Below are positions 31,601 through 37,001 of a DNA stretch of 37,001 nucleotides, one piece after another (position 1 is the stretch's first letter; the number at the start of each line of letters is the position of its first letter). Under the pieces are notes generated by a model that ran no database searches, was not told where the DNA came from, and was given only the letters and a program-made list of their open reading frames with translations. The stretch covers positions 1 to 37,001 of the IMG/VR virus record IMGVR_UViG_3300040811_001105. The stretch is one strand, 5' to 3'. The DNA comes from a virus. A program made the position numbers and the translations under genes.

Positions 31601-33401
31601 ACCTGCGGCGGCTCATGCCTTTACTAGCTTTTTCCGACTGCCTGTCAAGGTTTTCAATTTGCTGGGTTAAACGCTTAAATGCAGCCGTGGTTGTAGGCAG
31701 CTCGTTGCGCTTCCTTTCCAGAGCAGCTTTAAGGTTATTTATGCCAGAAATACTTCCATTGTTTGCGGCTTTAGCCTTTCTTATCTCTGCGTTGTATGGC
31801 TTGTAGGCAGTGGCAGCTTCTCTTAGCGCATTCGCTTGCTTCTTTATTGGCTCGCTCATCCCTAAAGCGGCATTTACGCCAGTCGCAGCTGTTGGTAACG
31901 CAGCTGCGTCTTCTTTTAAGCCGGGGAAGTCAGCGGGGACTGGTCGTCCTCTAGTGACATTGCCTGTTAAATCGAAGACTCCGCGAGCCATTCCGCTTCT
32001 GGCCAGCCCAGTACCCGGAGCTGTGGTCTGACCTGCAGCAGGCAACGCTAGCTGCGTTGAAGCCACGCCTGCCCTAACGGCTGCACCAAGCTCAGCCCTA
32101 GCAGCCTCTTGCTGCCTGACAATACCTCGACGAAGATAGTTGCTAGCGACAGAAGTGTTCGCATAAACGCCTTGGGCAGTAGAAGCCTGCCTCGCCATGT
32201 CAGTCACATTGCGGTAACTGCCAGCGATCTCGTTCAATTCTTTCTGTAAATTATTAACCTGTCTTGCGTTTTCTGCATACTTAGATGAACCTTCAGCTGT
32301 CTCTGTATTCAGCTCATTCATCTCAGCTTGAAGCTGGCCAATAGCTTCACGCAGATTCTTTTGATTTCTAACCGTATTGCCGCTAGCTAAATCTTTTACC
32401 AGCGCAGCGCCTAATCCCTGAGCTGTCGCTGTTGCCTCTCGCTGCACCTGTGCAATACGCAACGCAACAGCAACATATTGATCGCTTGATCTGACAGTAT
32501 TTATCAACCGATCTTGCAGTTCAGTGAGCCTTTGAGAAAAAGCAGCAGTGGTGGCTGGTAGATCGCCTAATCGCCGGTCAAGTGCATCTATAGGGCCAAG
32601 CTCTGTTTTGCCTGTATAAACTTGAGCACCAGCTCTTACTGATCTTCTAGCCTCGCGAGCAGTCTCTTGAACGCCTAGCTGCTTCCTTCTCGCTATCGCT
32701 GCAGTTAATTGATTTTCTTTCTTCGCAAGCTCTTCGGTAGCCCTACCTTTTTCGCTAAGAGCTATGACTTCACCTCTAACAATTTCCTCTCTTTCTTTTG
32801 CCGCTTGGGCTTGTTTTCTCGCAATGGCTTCATACTTCGCCAAAACTCCTGTGACAGAAGCAGCCCTAGCCCTGTTTCGGCTTGCGTTTTGTTCTAGTGC
32901 AGCGTCAAGTGAGTTGACTTTTTTTGTCAACTCATCAATTTCTTTTGAAAGTCCAAAGAATGCTTGAGAGTCCTGAGACGCTTGATTCCTTAATTGCTTA
33001 AGACCGTCAATTGCTTTTTTTATTTGCGCCGAACTGGAAGAAGCGGCGGACCCTATTTCCAGTAACGCGGATCTTTGCTCTTCTATCTGCGCACTAGACC
33101 CCTTAAGGGTTAGTCCTAAATCTATAATACTTGCACCAAGCTCGCGGTAAACCTTGCCGCCCATAGCGGCTTGAGAACGCAAGCCTTCAAACGCTTTAAT
33201 CTGAGCCCTTATCGTCGCTTCGCTATTGCCAGACTCTGCAGCAAACTTTCGTACATCATCAGTTGCTTTTTGAAGGTCTCCGGCTGAAAGCTTGTTGAGT
33301 TGCTTTGATAGATCGCGAAACGAGCTGTTTAATTTTTGCAGCTTTTCGCTGCCTTTAATGCTAAGTACAATATCAACTGGTGAGACTTTCTTACTTGGCA
33401 T
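28608..33401 (-). CDS. Tape measure protein
   Basis: 1597 residues, the longest gene here, as expected for the protein that sets tail length. Residues about 1-420 are coiled coil (SFRDLSKQLNKLS, ELNTETAEG). The region about 680-850 is the conserved tape-measure N-terminal domain (EEINQIAERLPGTFNKIAEAS, GEVGLNDLMKFL, SSESAGARLTVAYNKM). Hydrophobic segments lie near 870-960, possibly for membrane insertion during DNA entry. A run of eight glycines sits near residue 1122. At roughly 0.15 nm per residue the tail would be about 240 nm. It starts inside the end of the T frame (11-base overlap). Confidence 0.92.
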   Translation of the reverse strand: MPSKKVSPVDIVLSIKGSEKLQKLNSSFRDLSKQLNKLSAGDLQKATDDVRKFAAESGNSEATIRAQIKAFEGLRSQAAMGGKVYRELGASIIDLGLTLKGSSAQIEEQRSALLEIGSAASSSSAQIKKAIDGLKQLRNQASQDSQAFFGLSKEIDELTKKVNSLDAALEQNASRNRARAASVTGVLAKYEAIARKQAQAAKEREEIVRGEVIALSEKGRATEELAKKENQLTAAIARRKQLGVQETAREARRSVRAGAQVYTGKTELGPIDALDRRLGDLPATTAAFSQRLTELQDRLINTVRSSDQYVAVALRIAQVQREATATAQGLGAALVKDLASGNTVRNQKNLREAIGQLQAEMNELNTETAEGSSKYAENARQVNNLQKELNEIAGSYRNVTDMARQASTAQGVYANTSVASNYLRRGIVRQQEAARAELGAAVRAGVASTQLALPAAGQTTAPGTGLARSGMARGVFDLTGNVTRGRPVPADFPGLKEDAAALPTAATGVNAALGMSEPIKKQANALREAATAYKPYNAEIRKAKAANNGSISGINNLKAALERKRNELPTTTAAFKRLTQQIENLDRQSEKASKGMSRRRFSPGKAAQVAGATLSGGIFGGPEGFLGGALGGALGGVGGSFAGAALGAQVGQLRQQLGGFAEYAASIEKLKIALNGIAGDASNYNRALQAAADVTKELNIPQEVAIKGITRLTAAVKGAGGGIADAELAFKNINSAIIATGGGAEQVEGAVTALVQIFSKGKVSAEEINQIAERLPGTFNKIAEASGRTGPELTKALQQGEVGLNDLMKFLVQLGGEYGELAEKIAGSSESAGARLTVAYNKMRIEIGKALQPIGAEFQEAFLEFITDIGPSLVVMAKAVGEGMRFIIQNRGAILTIASFAAKLVAVNFALKAFVALNGPLKLMFALIRTGFRQTTQQASLAATKLARFGATVKTLAASLVAPIVITFAIVGAELVISYFNRIKQAKADLDASGTKPQGEVFFRSIGGTAATKETLRSNFKDIVKNLDIVEARLAKTKKSIKEFKASQSDGGERAMGGSAPPLAGVAVPEDLTSRLKADEAEIARLRLNYKTLIEKYPSAPEAAKGLTDYGSLTGTDTGGGGGGGGKFRESQLPRLQDKYDSLIRSGPLADIQRFQIANSLALVRAQKDNNTELVYTIKNNAINLDFGEKELGVRNKYLDAMNAANKTEDIAERQLQEKIAGLERDLDLEKLSVSANGELLALKQDQAIASEIIAKASEDELFNLRDQLGLVTKKQKIDRFRQSRIDAGDPNAEQQTDLFRQTIDPTLTEGLSQNIRGLKKELEDLVNPINQITGAANAIGSAFSQSFTNAITGATSAKQALADFFKSVGSYFLDMAGQIIAKMVTMAVLNTVVNLLPGGGFNLGSTPLGAGGGEVGGIGTLGPNFGIAQRAAGGPVNANTPYIVGERGPELMVPSGNGTIIPNDVFSASRAAISGGGPLGAAGNSGDLGKDGMVESRNYISNNYSTQQAIAQSQAAVSSSSMSMERVIERKAAERQATEMSEPIRVKLDTTVINNVEYLTVEQGLALSESASRKARSQVFSDLRQRPASRSKVGLG
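30024..30047 (-). repeat. GCC/GGC trinucleotide microsatellite in tape measure gene
   Basis: Eight tandem GCC units on the plus strand encode eight glycines on the minus strand. The codons are all GGC, unlike the mixed codon use around it. A perfect triplet run is prone to in-frame slippage. Confidence 0.9.
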
Positions 33402-34061
33402 CTTTCTTGTTCAGCTCAGAGAGTGCAGCAGCTTCCATTACTTGAAGGCTCTCCAGCATCTCACGGGGATTCTCTACATCATAAAGGGACATCAGTCCCG
33501 ACGCACCTAGCAAAACCTCATATTTCAAACCAACGTAACCTCCCATCGTGACGGTCCATTGCGTTTGCATCCGCAAGAACATCATCAACGCTTCCCAATT
33601 TTCTTCCCACACCTCAAAATGCTCCTCTTTAGGAGCCGTCTGACGCAACGGCTTCAAACCAAATGCCGCTGCGTCATCTTCACTTTTGTCTTCTATTTTT
33701 TTGCCGCCATTCGCCCAATACTTGACGGCATCTTTTAGTTTCCCAGTTTTGCGCCTTCAAAAGTTTCCGTATATGCCTTCAGGACGCCACGAATCCAATA
33801 CGGATCATCAGCAAATTCTTTCATTGCTGTCTGGGAAAACGGCAACGGCTTCCCATCTTCGTCCTCGATACCTTCCCATCCAGTCATGACAGCTTTTAGC
33901 AGCTCAAGGTCGCCTTTGTCTGCAAGCTTCTGGAACTCAGACCGTGGAACTCTTTTGAATACTGCGTCAAAGCTGGATTCATCAAATACCCCGCCATCAG
34001 CAGGTTCTTCTACTGTTACAGGCCACTTGAAAGTCTTGACCTTTTTGCGGACGAATGCCAT
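33391..34061 (-). CDS. Tail assembly chaperone GT fusion by -1 frameshift
   Basis: If ribosomes slip at GGGAAAC (33744-33738), residues 1-108 of the G-like protein continue as LKDAVKYWANGGKKIEDKSE and onward, giving 223 residues. The extension contains DDAAAFGLKP and VWEENWEALMMFLRMQTQW and GGYVGLKY, which is the DUF1799/lambda T-type signature; AAFGL just before the T body is characteristic. The T frame has only a TTG (33657) as possible own start. The T part binds the tape measure in the lambda system, and its end overlaps the tape measure start. Seen directly: heptamer in the right phase and an open -1 frame. Confidence 0.85.
33735..34061 (-). CDS. Tail assembly chaperone, G-like (zero-frame product)
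   Basis: 108 residues: MAFVRKKVKTFKWPVTVEEP, ESSFDAVFKRVPRSEFQKL, ending EGAKLGN. Size, position between tube and tape measure, acidic helical nature and the slippery CTG-GGA-AAC-TAA end all fit the short tail chaperone. It would be made in excess over the fusion and would coat the tape measure during tail assembly; neither form is expected in the virion. It follows a terminator that may lower expression relative to the tube protein. Confidence 0.85.
   Translation of the reverse strand: MAFVRKKVKTFKWPVTVEEPADGGVFDESSFDAVFKRVPRSEFQKLADKGDLELLKAVMTGWEGIEDEDGKPLPFSQTAMKEFADDPYWIRGVLKAYTETFEGAKLGN
33738..33744 (-). other. Slippery heptamer of G/GT frameshift
   Basis: G-GGA-AAC in the zero frame, directly before the TAA stop, fits X-XXY-YYZ. 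Lambda uses G-GGA-AAG at the same place. Confidence 0.88.
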
Positions 34062-34095
34062 TGAGCAAATTTAACTGCAATTAGCTTACAGCAAT

Positions 34096-34121
34096 AAAAA
34101 AGCCGTGCTCTCCAACACGGC
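34096..34121 (-). terminator. Intrinsic terminator after tail tube gene
   Basis: On the minus strand GCCGTG (34121-34116) pairs with CACGGC (34107-34102) around an eight-base loop, followed by TTTTTT (34101-34096). It would cut most transcripts after the abundant tube protein and leave fewer for the chaperone and tape measure. Confidence 0.88.
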
Positions 34122-34136
34122 CTTGGCTCCCTCGGA

Positions 34137-35075
34137 TCAACTATACACCAGCGTCAACTCATCGTTCCCTGCCGTTGACGGAATCGCAGTGTATGGAATG
34201 TTTAGCATCGCAATGCCGTCTTGGTCGGCATAGCTTACGTCCCCAATGTCGATCCGGGTACTAGCAAAATCAACAATGTTCCCTGCGGTTGTGCCGTGCT
34301 GGAACGTGAGGTTGCCCAGCGCACTGTCAGTCAGCGCAGCAGTGAAATAATCCTTCGTGGCAATCGAAATCATCTCCATACTCACGCTTCCGCTGGCTTG
34401 GCGATCAGTAATGATCACTTCCTTGTTGCATCCAATCAGCTCGCGGTAAACAACAGAGTTGCCGATGTCAAAACTAATTGACTGCAGGCAGCCAGAGTAA
34501 GAAAGCAAGGAGAAGGTGTCTGTGTTGCCGTTCTTGAAGATCAGCGGTGTTGCTTGGTCTGCGTAGGTGACGCTAGGCAGTGCTGAGTCATCAGGAGCGT
34601 TATAGATCCCAGTAAACGTAAAGTCAATCGTGGGGATTTCACCTACGCTTCCGTTCAAGGTAAAGGTTCCTCTAGCGCCAGTCACTTTGTGGCGAACACC
34701 ATCAATGTTGTAGTGAATGGTGACTGAACTAAAAGCTGCACTTACTGGTGCGTAAGTGACACTAACGCCAGCAGCAACAGTTTCGCTAAGGCCACAAGCC
34801 TGAAGAGCCTTACCGTACTGAGGCGCGGTGCCAGCAGTGCCAGACCCCGCTAACTCAACGCTGAAAGTACATTCAACGCGAGTGTTAGCCAGCAACTGTT
34901 CAGAAGCGCCTAAGTAAGGACGGATTAAATCACGTCCAACAACTTCACTTTGCTGCGGGGTGATGTTCAGATCCCTCACCAAAACCGCGTCGGTTCCTGT
35001 TGGAGTCGGATCGACTCCGTAGCTCGACTCTGTTTCGATCAGAATCAGTCGTTTCCGTAGAAGAAGTGGTGCCAT
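34137..35075 (-). CDS. Major tail tube protein
   Basis: 312 residues. The start MAPLLLRKRLILIETESSYG, followed by DAVLVRDLNITPQQSEVVGRD, is typical of siphovirus tail tube proteins, and the later VRHKVTGARGTFTL-NGSVGEIPTIDFTFTG element gives the conserved strand-turn-strand of the tube fold. It is placed just before the terminator and the tail chaperone, as expected. About 131 bases of its 5' end overlap the small gene at 34945-35181. The start is set by family length; the ribosome-binding site is weak (AAGAAA). Confidence 0.82.
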   Translation of the reverse strand: MAPLLLRKRLILIETESSYGVDPTPTGTDAVLVRDLNITPQQSEVVGRDLIRPYLGASEQLLANTRVECTFSVELAGSGTAGTAPQYGKALQACGLSETVAAGVSVTYAPVSAAFSSVTIHYNIDGVRHKVTGARGTFTLNGSVGEIPTIDFTFTGIYNAPDDSALPSVTYADQATPLIFKNGNTDTFSLLSYSGCLQSISFDIGNSVVYRELIGCNKEVIITDRQASGSVSMEMISIATKDYFTAALTDSALGNLTFQHGTTAGNIVDFASTRIDIGDVSYADQDGIAMLNIPYTAIPSTAGNDELTLVYS

Positions 35076-35181
35076 TTTCTTGTGGGGTGTCGGCGGGAAG
35101 TGTTCGCTTGATCAGAGTGCGTTTTCCGGTTTCTGGATCGAAAAGATACGACCCACCTTGACCGCTGTACTCGTCTTTCAT
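34945..35181 (-). CDS. Small protein overlapping tail tube start
   Basis: 78 residues, MKDEYSGQGGSYLFDPETGK, then KRTLIKRTLPADTP and a Ser/Thr/Arg-rich tail. The first half (GGSYLFDPETGKRTLI) resembles a small protein often found just before the tube gene in cyanophages. It is open before the tube start, supporting its reality. The last 44 codons are read in another frame of the tube gene and are low complexity, so their function may be slight. Probably coupled to tube translation. Confidence 0.55.
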   Translation of the reverse strand: MKDEYSGQGGSYLFDPETGKRTLIKRTLPADTPQENGTTSSTETTDSDRNRVELRSRSDSNRNRRGFGEGSEHHPAAK

Positions 35182-35206
35182 CGTAATCCTTGCAACTGCT
35201 TAAACC

Positions 35207-35635
35207 TTAGTAGGAAGTAAGGTCTGCTACTGATGTTCTGTATTTAACGTCGTACTCGTTAGAAAACACGCCAGCAGGTTGGTCTGCATCAAGAAACTCA
35301 AAGCTTGTCAAAACAGGCTGAATATCAATCGCCAATCCACCCAGAGTCAAATCAGCCATAAGTTTGGAGTGCATCGATTCGATTACCGAATCTGCATCTG
35401 TATAGGGAGTTGTTGACCTAGTAATCACAACGACTCTCACCCGCATTGTCCAGTCAAGCTTTGGCAAGGAAGTCTGCTGCTGCGCAACATCATTCACTGG
35501 CTCAATCACGATCATCGGAGTCTCAGCCCTTGCAGCCGCTGTCACTCTTGACCTGTACACCCTCCCATTAACGCCAGCGGTGCTGGCCAGTGTCGTGGCA
35601 ATCTGCGCCAGGATTTGTTCGCGCCTAGTAGTCAT
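35207..35635 (-). CDS. Tail terminator/completion protein, gpU-like
   Basis: 142 residues. The pattern REQILAQIATTLAST, then TPMIVIEPVND, RVRVVVITRS and DADSVIESMHSKLM, followed by LTSFEFLDADQPAGV and a final EYDVKYRTS strand, fits tail terminator proteins of the lambda gpU/minor tail U type. These cap the tail tube and join it to the head. The gene sits upstream of the tube gene, as expected. The match is by pattern only. Confidence 0.7.
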   Translation of the reverse strand: MTTRREQILAQIATTLASTAGVNGRVYRSRVTAAARAETPMIVIEPVNDVAQQQTSLPKLDWTMRVRVVVITRSTTPYTDADSVIESMHSKLMADLTLGGLAIDIQPVLTSFEFLDADQPAGVFSNEYDVKYRTSVADLTSY

Positions 35636-36469
35636 TTAAGTAGGGTCAGGTCCATTCTGAGTGATGTCCCAGCCCTTGGCATCAAGACTCAGCCAAGCTG
35701 CATTAGCAGCAGCTGACCATGTGGAGGTATTAGCGTTAGTGCCACCATTGATGTCCAGTGTGATACCAGTAGCACCGTTAGTATCTAGTGAGACAAGAAT
35801 GTTCTCAATTGATTGCGCGGTGAGTGCACAGAGTTGCCAAGCAAAAGCAAACGCATTAGCCACAAGTGTTCCCGTTGTGTCAAACATGTTGGCGGGGAAA
35901 TCAGCAAGGCTGTTGCAGCCGTACCAAGTAGCGAAAAAGTTAGTCCCGCTTGAAGTGTTGAGCACCGGGAAGCTGGTAAGCCCTGTGCAGGTTTGCCAAG
36001 CAAAGCTAAAATTAGTCCCGCTTGAAGTGTTAATTAAGGGGAAGCTTGTAAGCCCGGCGCAGCTGCGCCAAGTATTGATAAAGTTAGTTACACCAGCAGT
36101 AACGCCAAAAGCAGCGTTAAAGTCGGTCATGTTATTTGCACCGTACCAAGCGTTTGTTAGGTCTGTCCCTAAATTAGCCCCTGGACCAGTAAGAACAGAA
36201 GTAATCTGAGTTGCATCAGCAGTTACGTTATTAAAATACGGCCTATAAACCCCATCACTATAAACAACCACTGAATAATCACCAGCTGTATAAGTATGAG
36301 GTAGGACGTTAACCGTACTTATCTCAACATTACCATCGCCCCATTCAGCTTCGTAATCAACAGTGCCTGTAGACCTTAAGTTAAAAACACCACCAGCATT
36401 TGTGATGTCATAAGTAATCGCAGCATCCCCAGGTGGGTTGACCTGATCGCTAGTAATAATCCAAGTCAT
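35636..36469 (-). CDS. BspA/DUF285-type repeat protein with PKD-like N-terminus
   Basis: 277 residues. Residues about 30-75 contain YEAEWGDGNVEIS and HTYTAGDYSVVVYSDG, the W-GDG...HTY..G.Y pattern of PKD-like domains. Residues about 120-203 are three to four repeats of 24 residues (AGLTSFPLINTSSGTNFSFAW, TGLTSFPVLNTSSGTNFFATW), a BspA-type leucine-rich, DUF285-like array. Such proteins are usually surface adhesins. It interrupts the head-tail connector area between the terminator-like gene and a LamG-like gene, which suggests an inserted decoration or receptor-binding gene. The DNA repeat has a 72-base period. Its start overlaps the previous stop by ATGA. Confidence 0.72.
   Translation of the reverse strand: MTWIITSDQVNPPGDAAITYDITNAGGVFNLRSTGTVDYEAEWGDGNVEISTVNVLPHTYTAGDYSVVVYSDGVYRPYFNNVTADATQITSVLTGPGANLGTDLTNAWYGANNMTDFNAAFGVTAGVTNFINTWRSCAGLTSFPLINTSSGTNFSFAWQTCTGLTSFPVLNTSSGTNFFATWYGCNSLADFPANMFDTTGTLVANAFAFAWQLCALTAQSIENILVSLDTNGATGITLDINGGTNANTSTWSAAANAAWLSLDAKGWDITQNGPDPT
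35869..36108 (-). repeat. 72-base tandem repeats in DUF285-type gene
   Basis: TAGTCCCGCT recurs at 35941 and 36013, and a diverged TAGTTACACC at 36085, giving a 72-base period (24 codons). The middle two units are nearly identical over about 25 bases while the outer ones have drifted. Confidence 0.8.
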
Positions 36470-37001
36470 GATGTAATCTCCTGTAAAGTGGCATCAGCCA
36501 AGCGGTAAGGGTAGTAGGCGAGACGAGCGATGTGGCCGTTTAAGTAGCTAGATACTGTGGGATGTCTCCCGATAAACAAACGATCTAGTGACGATGGCAT
36601 AGTAAAAGAAGTGTCAGGTGTACCACCATTTACTGATACATTATCCGTTTGCAATCCTAGTGCTGTTTTGTTACTAGCAGCAGCAGTATTAAAAGACGAG
36701 CCATCAGAGCTGTTATTGCCATAATGATTTATACCCTCAAGCCTGACCCTGTTAAGAACCAGTACACTGTCGGTAAAATAGTAAGTTTGACCATTATTGA
36801 TGTTGAAAGTTCTGTCAACAAACACCGTCCCTTCACTTTGGTTATACCAAGAGCTAAAGTTAGTCCCCGTAATACTCGCCACATCAGCAGCACGGGTTAC
36901 GGTTGTGCCGGTGGTGGGGATGTAGGAGGTTGGGAAGGAACCTTCTTCTACTTGGGCTCCCCAGACGCTAATCACTTGAGCAGGCTGCCCTGACTGAGCA
37001 C
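36466..37001 (-). CDS. LamG/concanavalin-A-like virion protein, runs off right edge
   Basis: The frame is open to the right edge, so the 5' end lies outside; a GTG at 36975 is only an internal codon, since upstream codons QSGQPAQV also fit. The visible end, WGAQVEEGSFPTSYIPT followed by TVTRAADVASITG and GTVFVDRTF, is a frequent phage and bacterial LamG-type lectin-domain sequence. IARLAYYPYRLADATLQEI is its usual last strand. It probably binds sugars on the virion surface. It overlaps the next gene by ATGA. Confidence 0.75.
   Translation of the reverse strand, partial: AQSGQPAQVISVWGAQVEEGSFPTSYIPTTGTTVTRAADVASITGTNFSSWYNQSEGTVFVDRTFNINNGQTYYFTDSVLVLNRVRLEGINHYGNNSSDGSSFNTAAASNKTALGLQTDNVSVNGGTPDTSFTMPSSLDRLFIGRHPTVSSYLNGHIARLAYYPYRLADATLQEITS

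Noticed and set aside
33391-33657. Separate 88-residue T gene from TTG 33657
   Set aside because: The open frame continues upstream to the slippery site, and AAFGL lies before this TTG, so it is better read as the frameshift extension.
35869-36108. CRISPR-like spaced repeats
   Set aside because: The 72-base units are in-frame coding repeats with drifting sequence and no spacer structure.
35661-36209. 182-residue plus-strand open frame
   Set aside because: It lies opposite the DUF285-type repeat gene and its repetitive protein merely mirrors the repeats.

Overview
This window is part of the genome of a long-tailed (siphovirus-type) tailed phage. It most likely infects a marine picocyanobacterium of the Synechococcus/Prochlorococcus type. 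The siphovirus call rests on a lambda-like tail module: a tail-terminator-like protein, a tail tube, a tail chaperone with a -1 frameshift, a 1597-residue tape measure and a J-like tip. The cyanobacterial host is an inference. It rests on resemblance, from memory, of small proteins such as the paralogous pair ending in AMRPQED, the 42-residue protein at 15301-15429 and the ThyX subtype to cyanophage proteins. No host gene, integrase or tRNA gene was seen.

Layout. At the left edge an archaeo-eukaryotic-type primase gene (1-1044) runs leftward out of the window. A 261-base divergent intergenic region follows, with several perfect palindromes and one terminator pointing leftward. From 1306 to 12404 all genes run rightward and are tightly packed, mostly with ATGA, GTGA, TTGA or TGATG overlaps. 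They include a ParB-like protein, a helix-turn-helix regulator, a superfamily 2 helicase, a VRR-NUC-type nuclease, a DEDD exonuclease, a RecE-like PD-(D/E)XK exonuclease, an SSB-like protein, flavin-dependent thymidylate synthase (ThyX) and many small unknown genes. This looks like the early replication, recombination and nucleotide-metabolism region.

From 36999 back to 12364 every gene runs leftward. Read in the direction of transcription they are: two virion-type proteins (LamG-like and BspA/DUF285-like), tail terminator, small protein, tail tube, G/GT chaperone, tape measure, minor tail proteins, J-like tip, a second tube-like protein, large fibre and adhesin proteins (including a von Willebrand A domain protein with an intact MIDAS motif and a beta-roll fibre), lysis genes with a two-domain endolysin, dCTP deaminase, and an HNH endonuclease. 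The HNH gene collides with the end of the early region. Terminase, portal, capsid and DNA polymerase genes are not in the window.

Most notable: (1) a hidden -1 frameshift candidate in the small membrane-protein gene just upstream of the endolysin, with two tandem slippery heptamers and an extension frame that has no normal start codon; (2) the expected but ORF-invisible G/GT frameshift; (3) a roughly 26-base end-of-gene plus ribosome-binding-site repeat found at four gene boundaries between 4.87 and 6.05 kb, including an orphan copy, which suggests a cassette-like duplication mechanism; (4) a palindrome-rich divergent region that may be an operator or origin.
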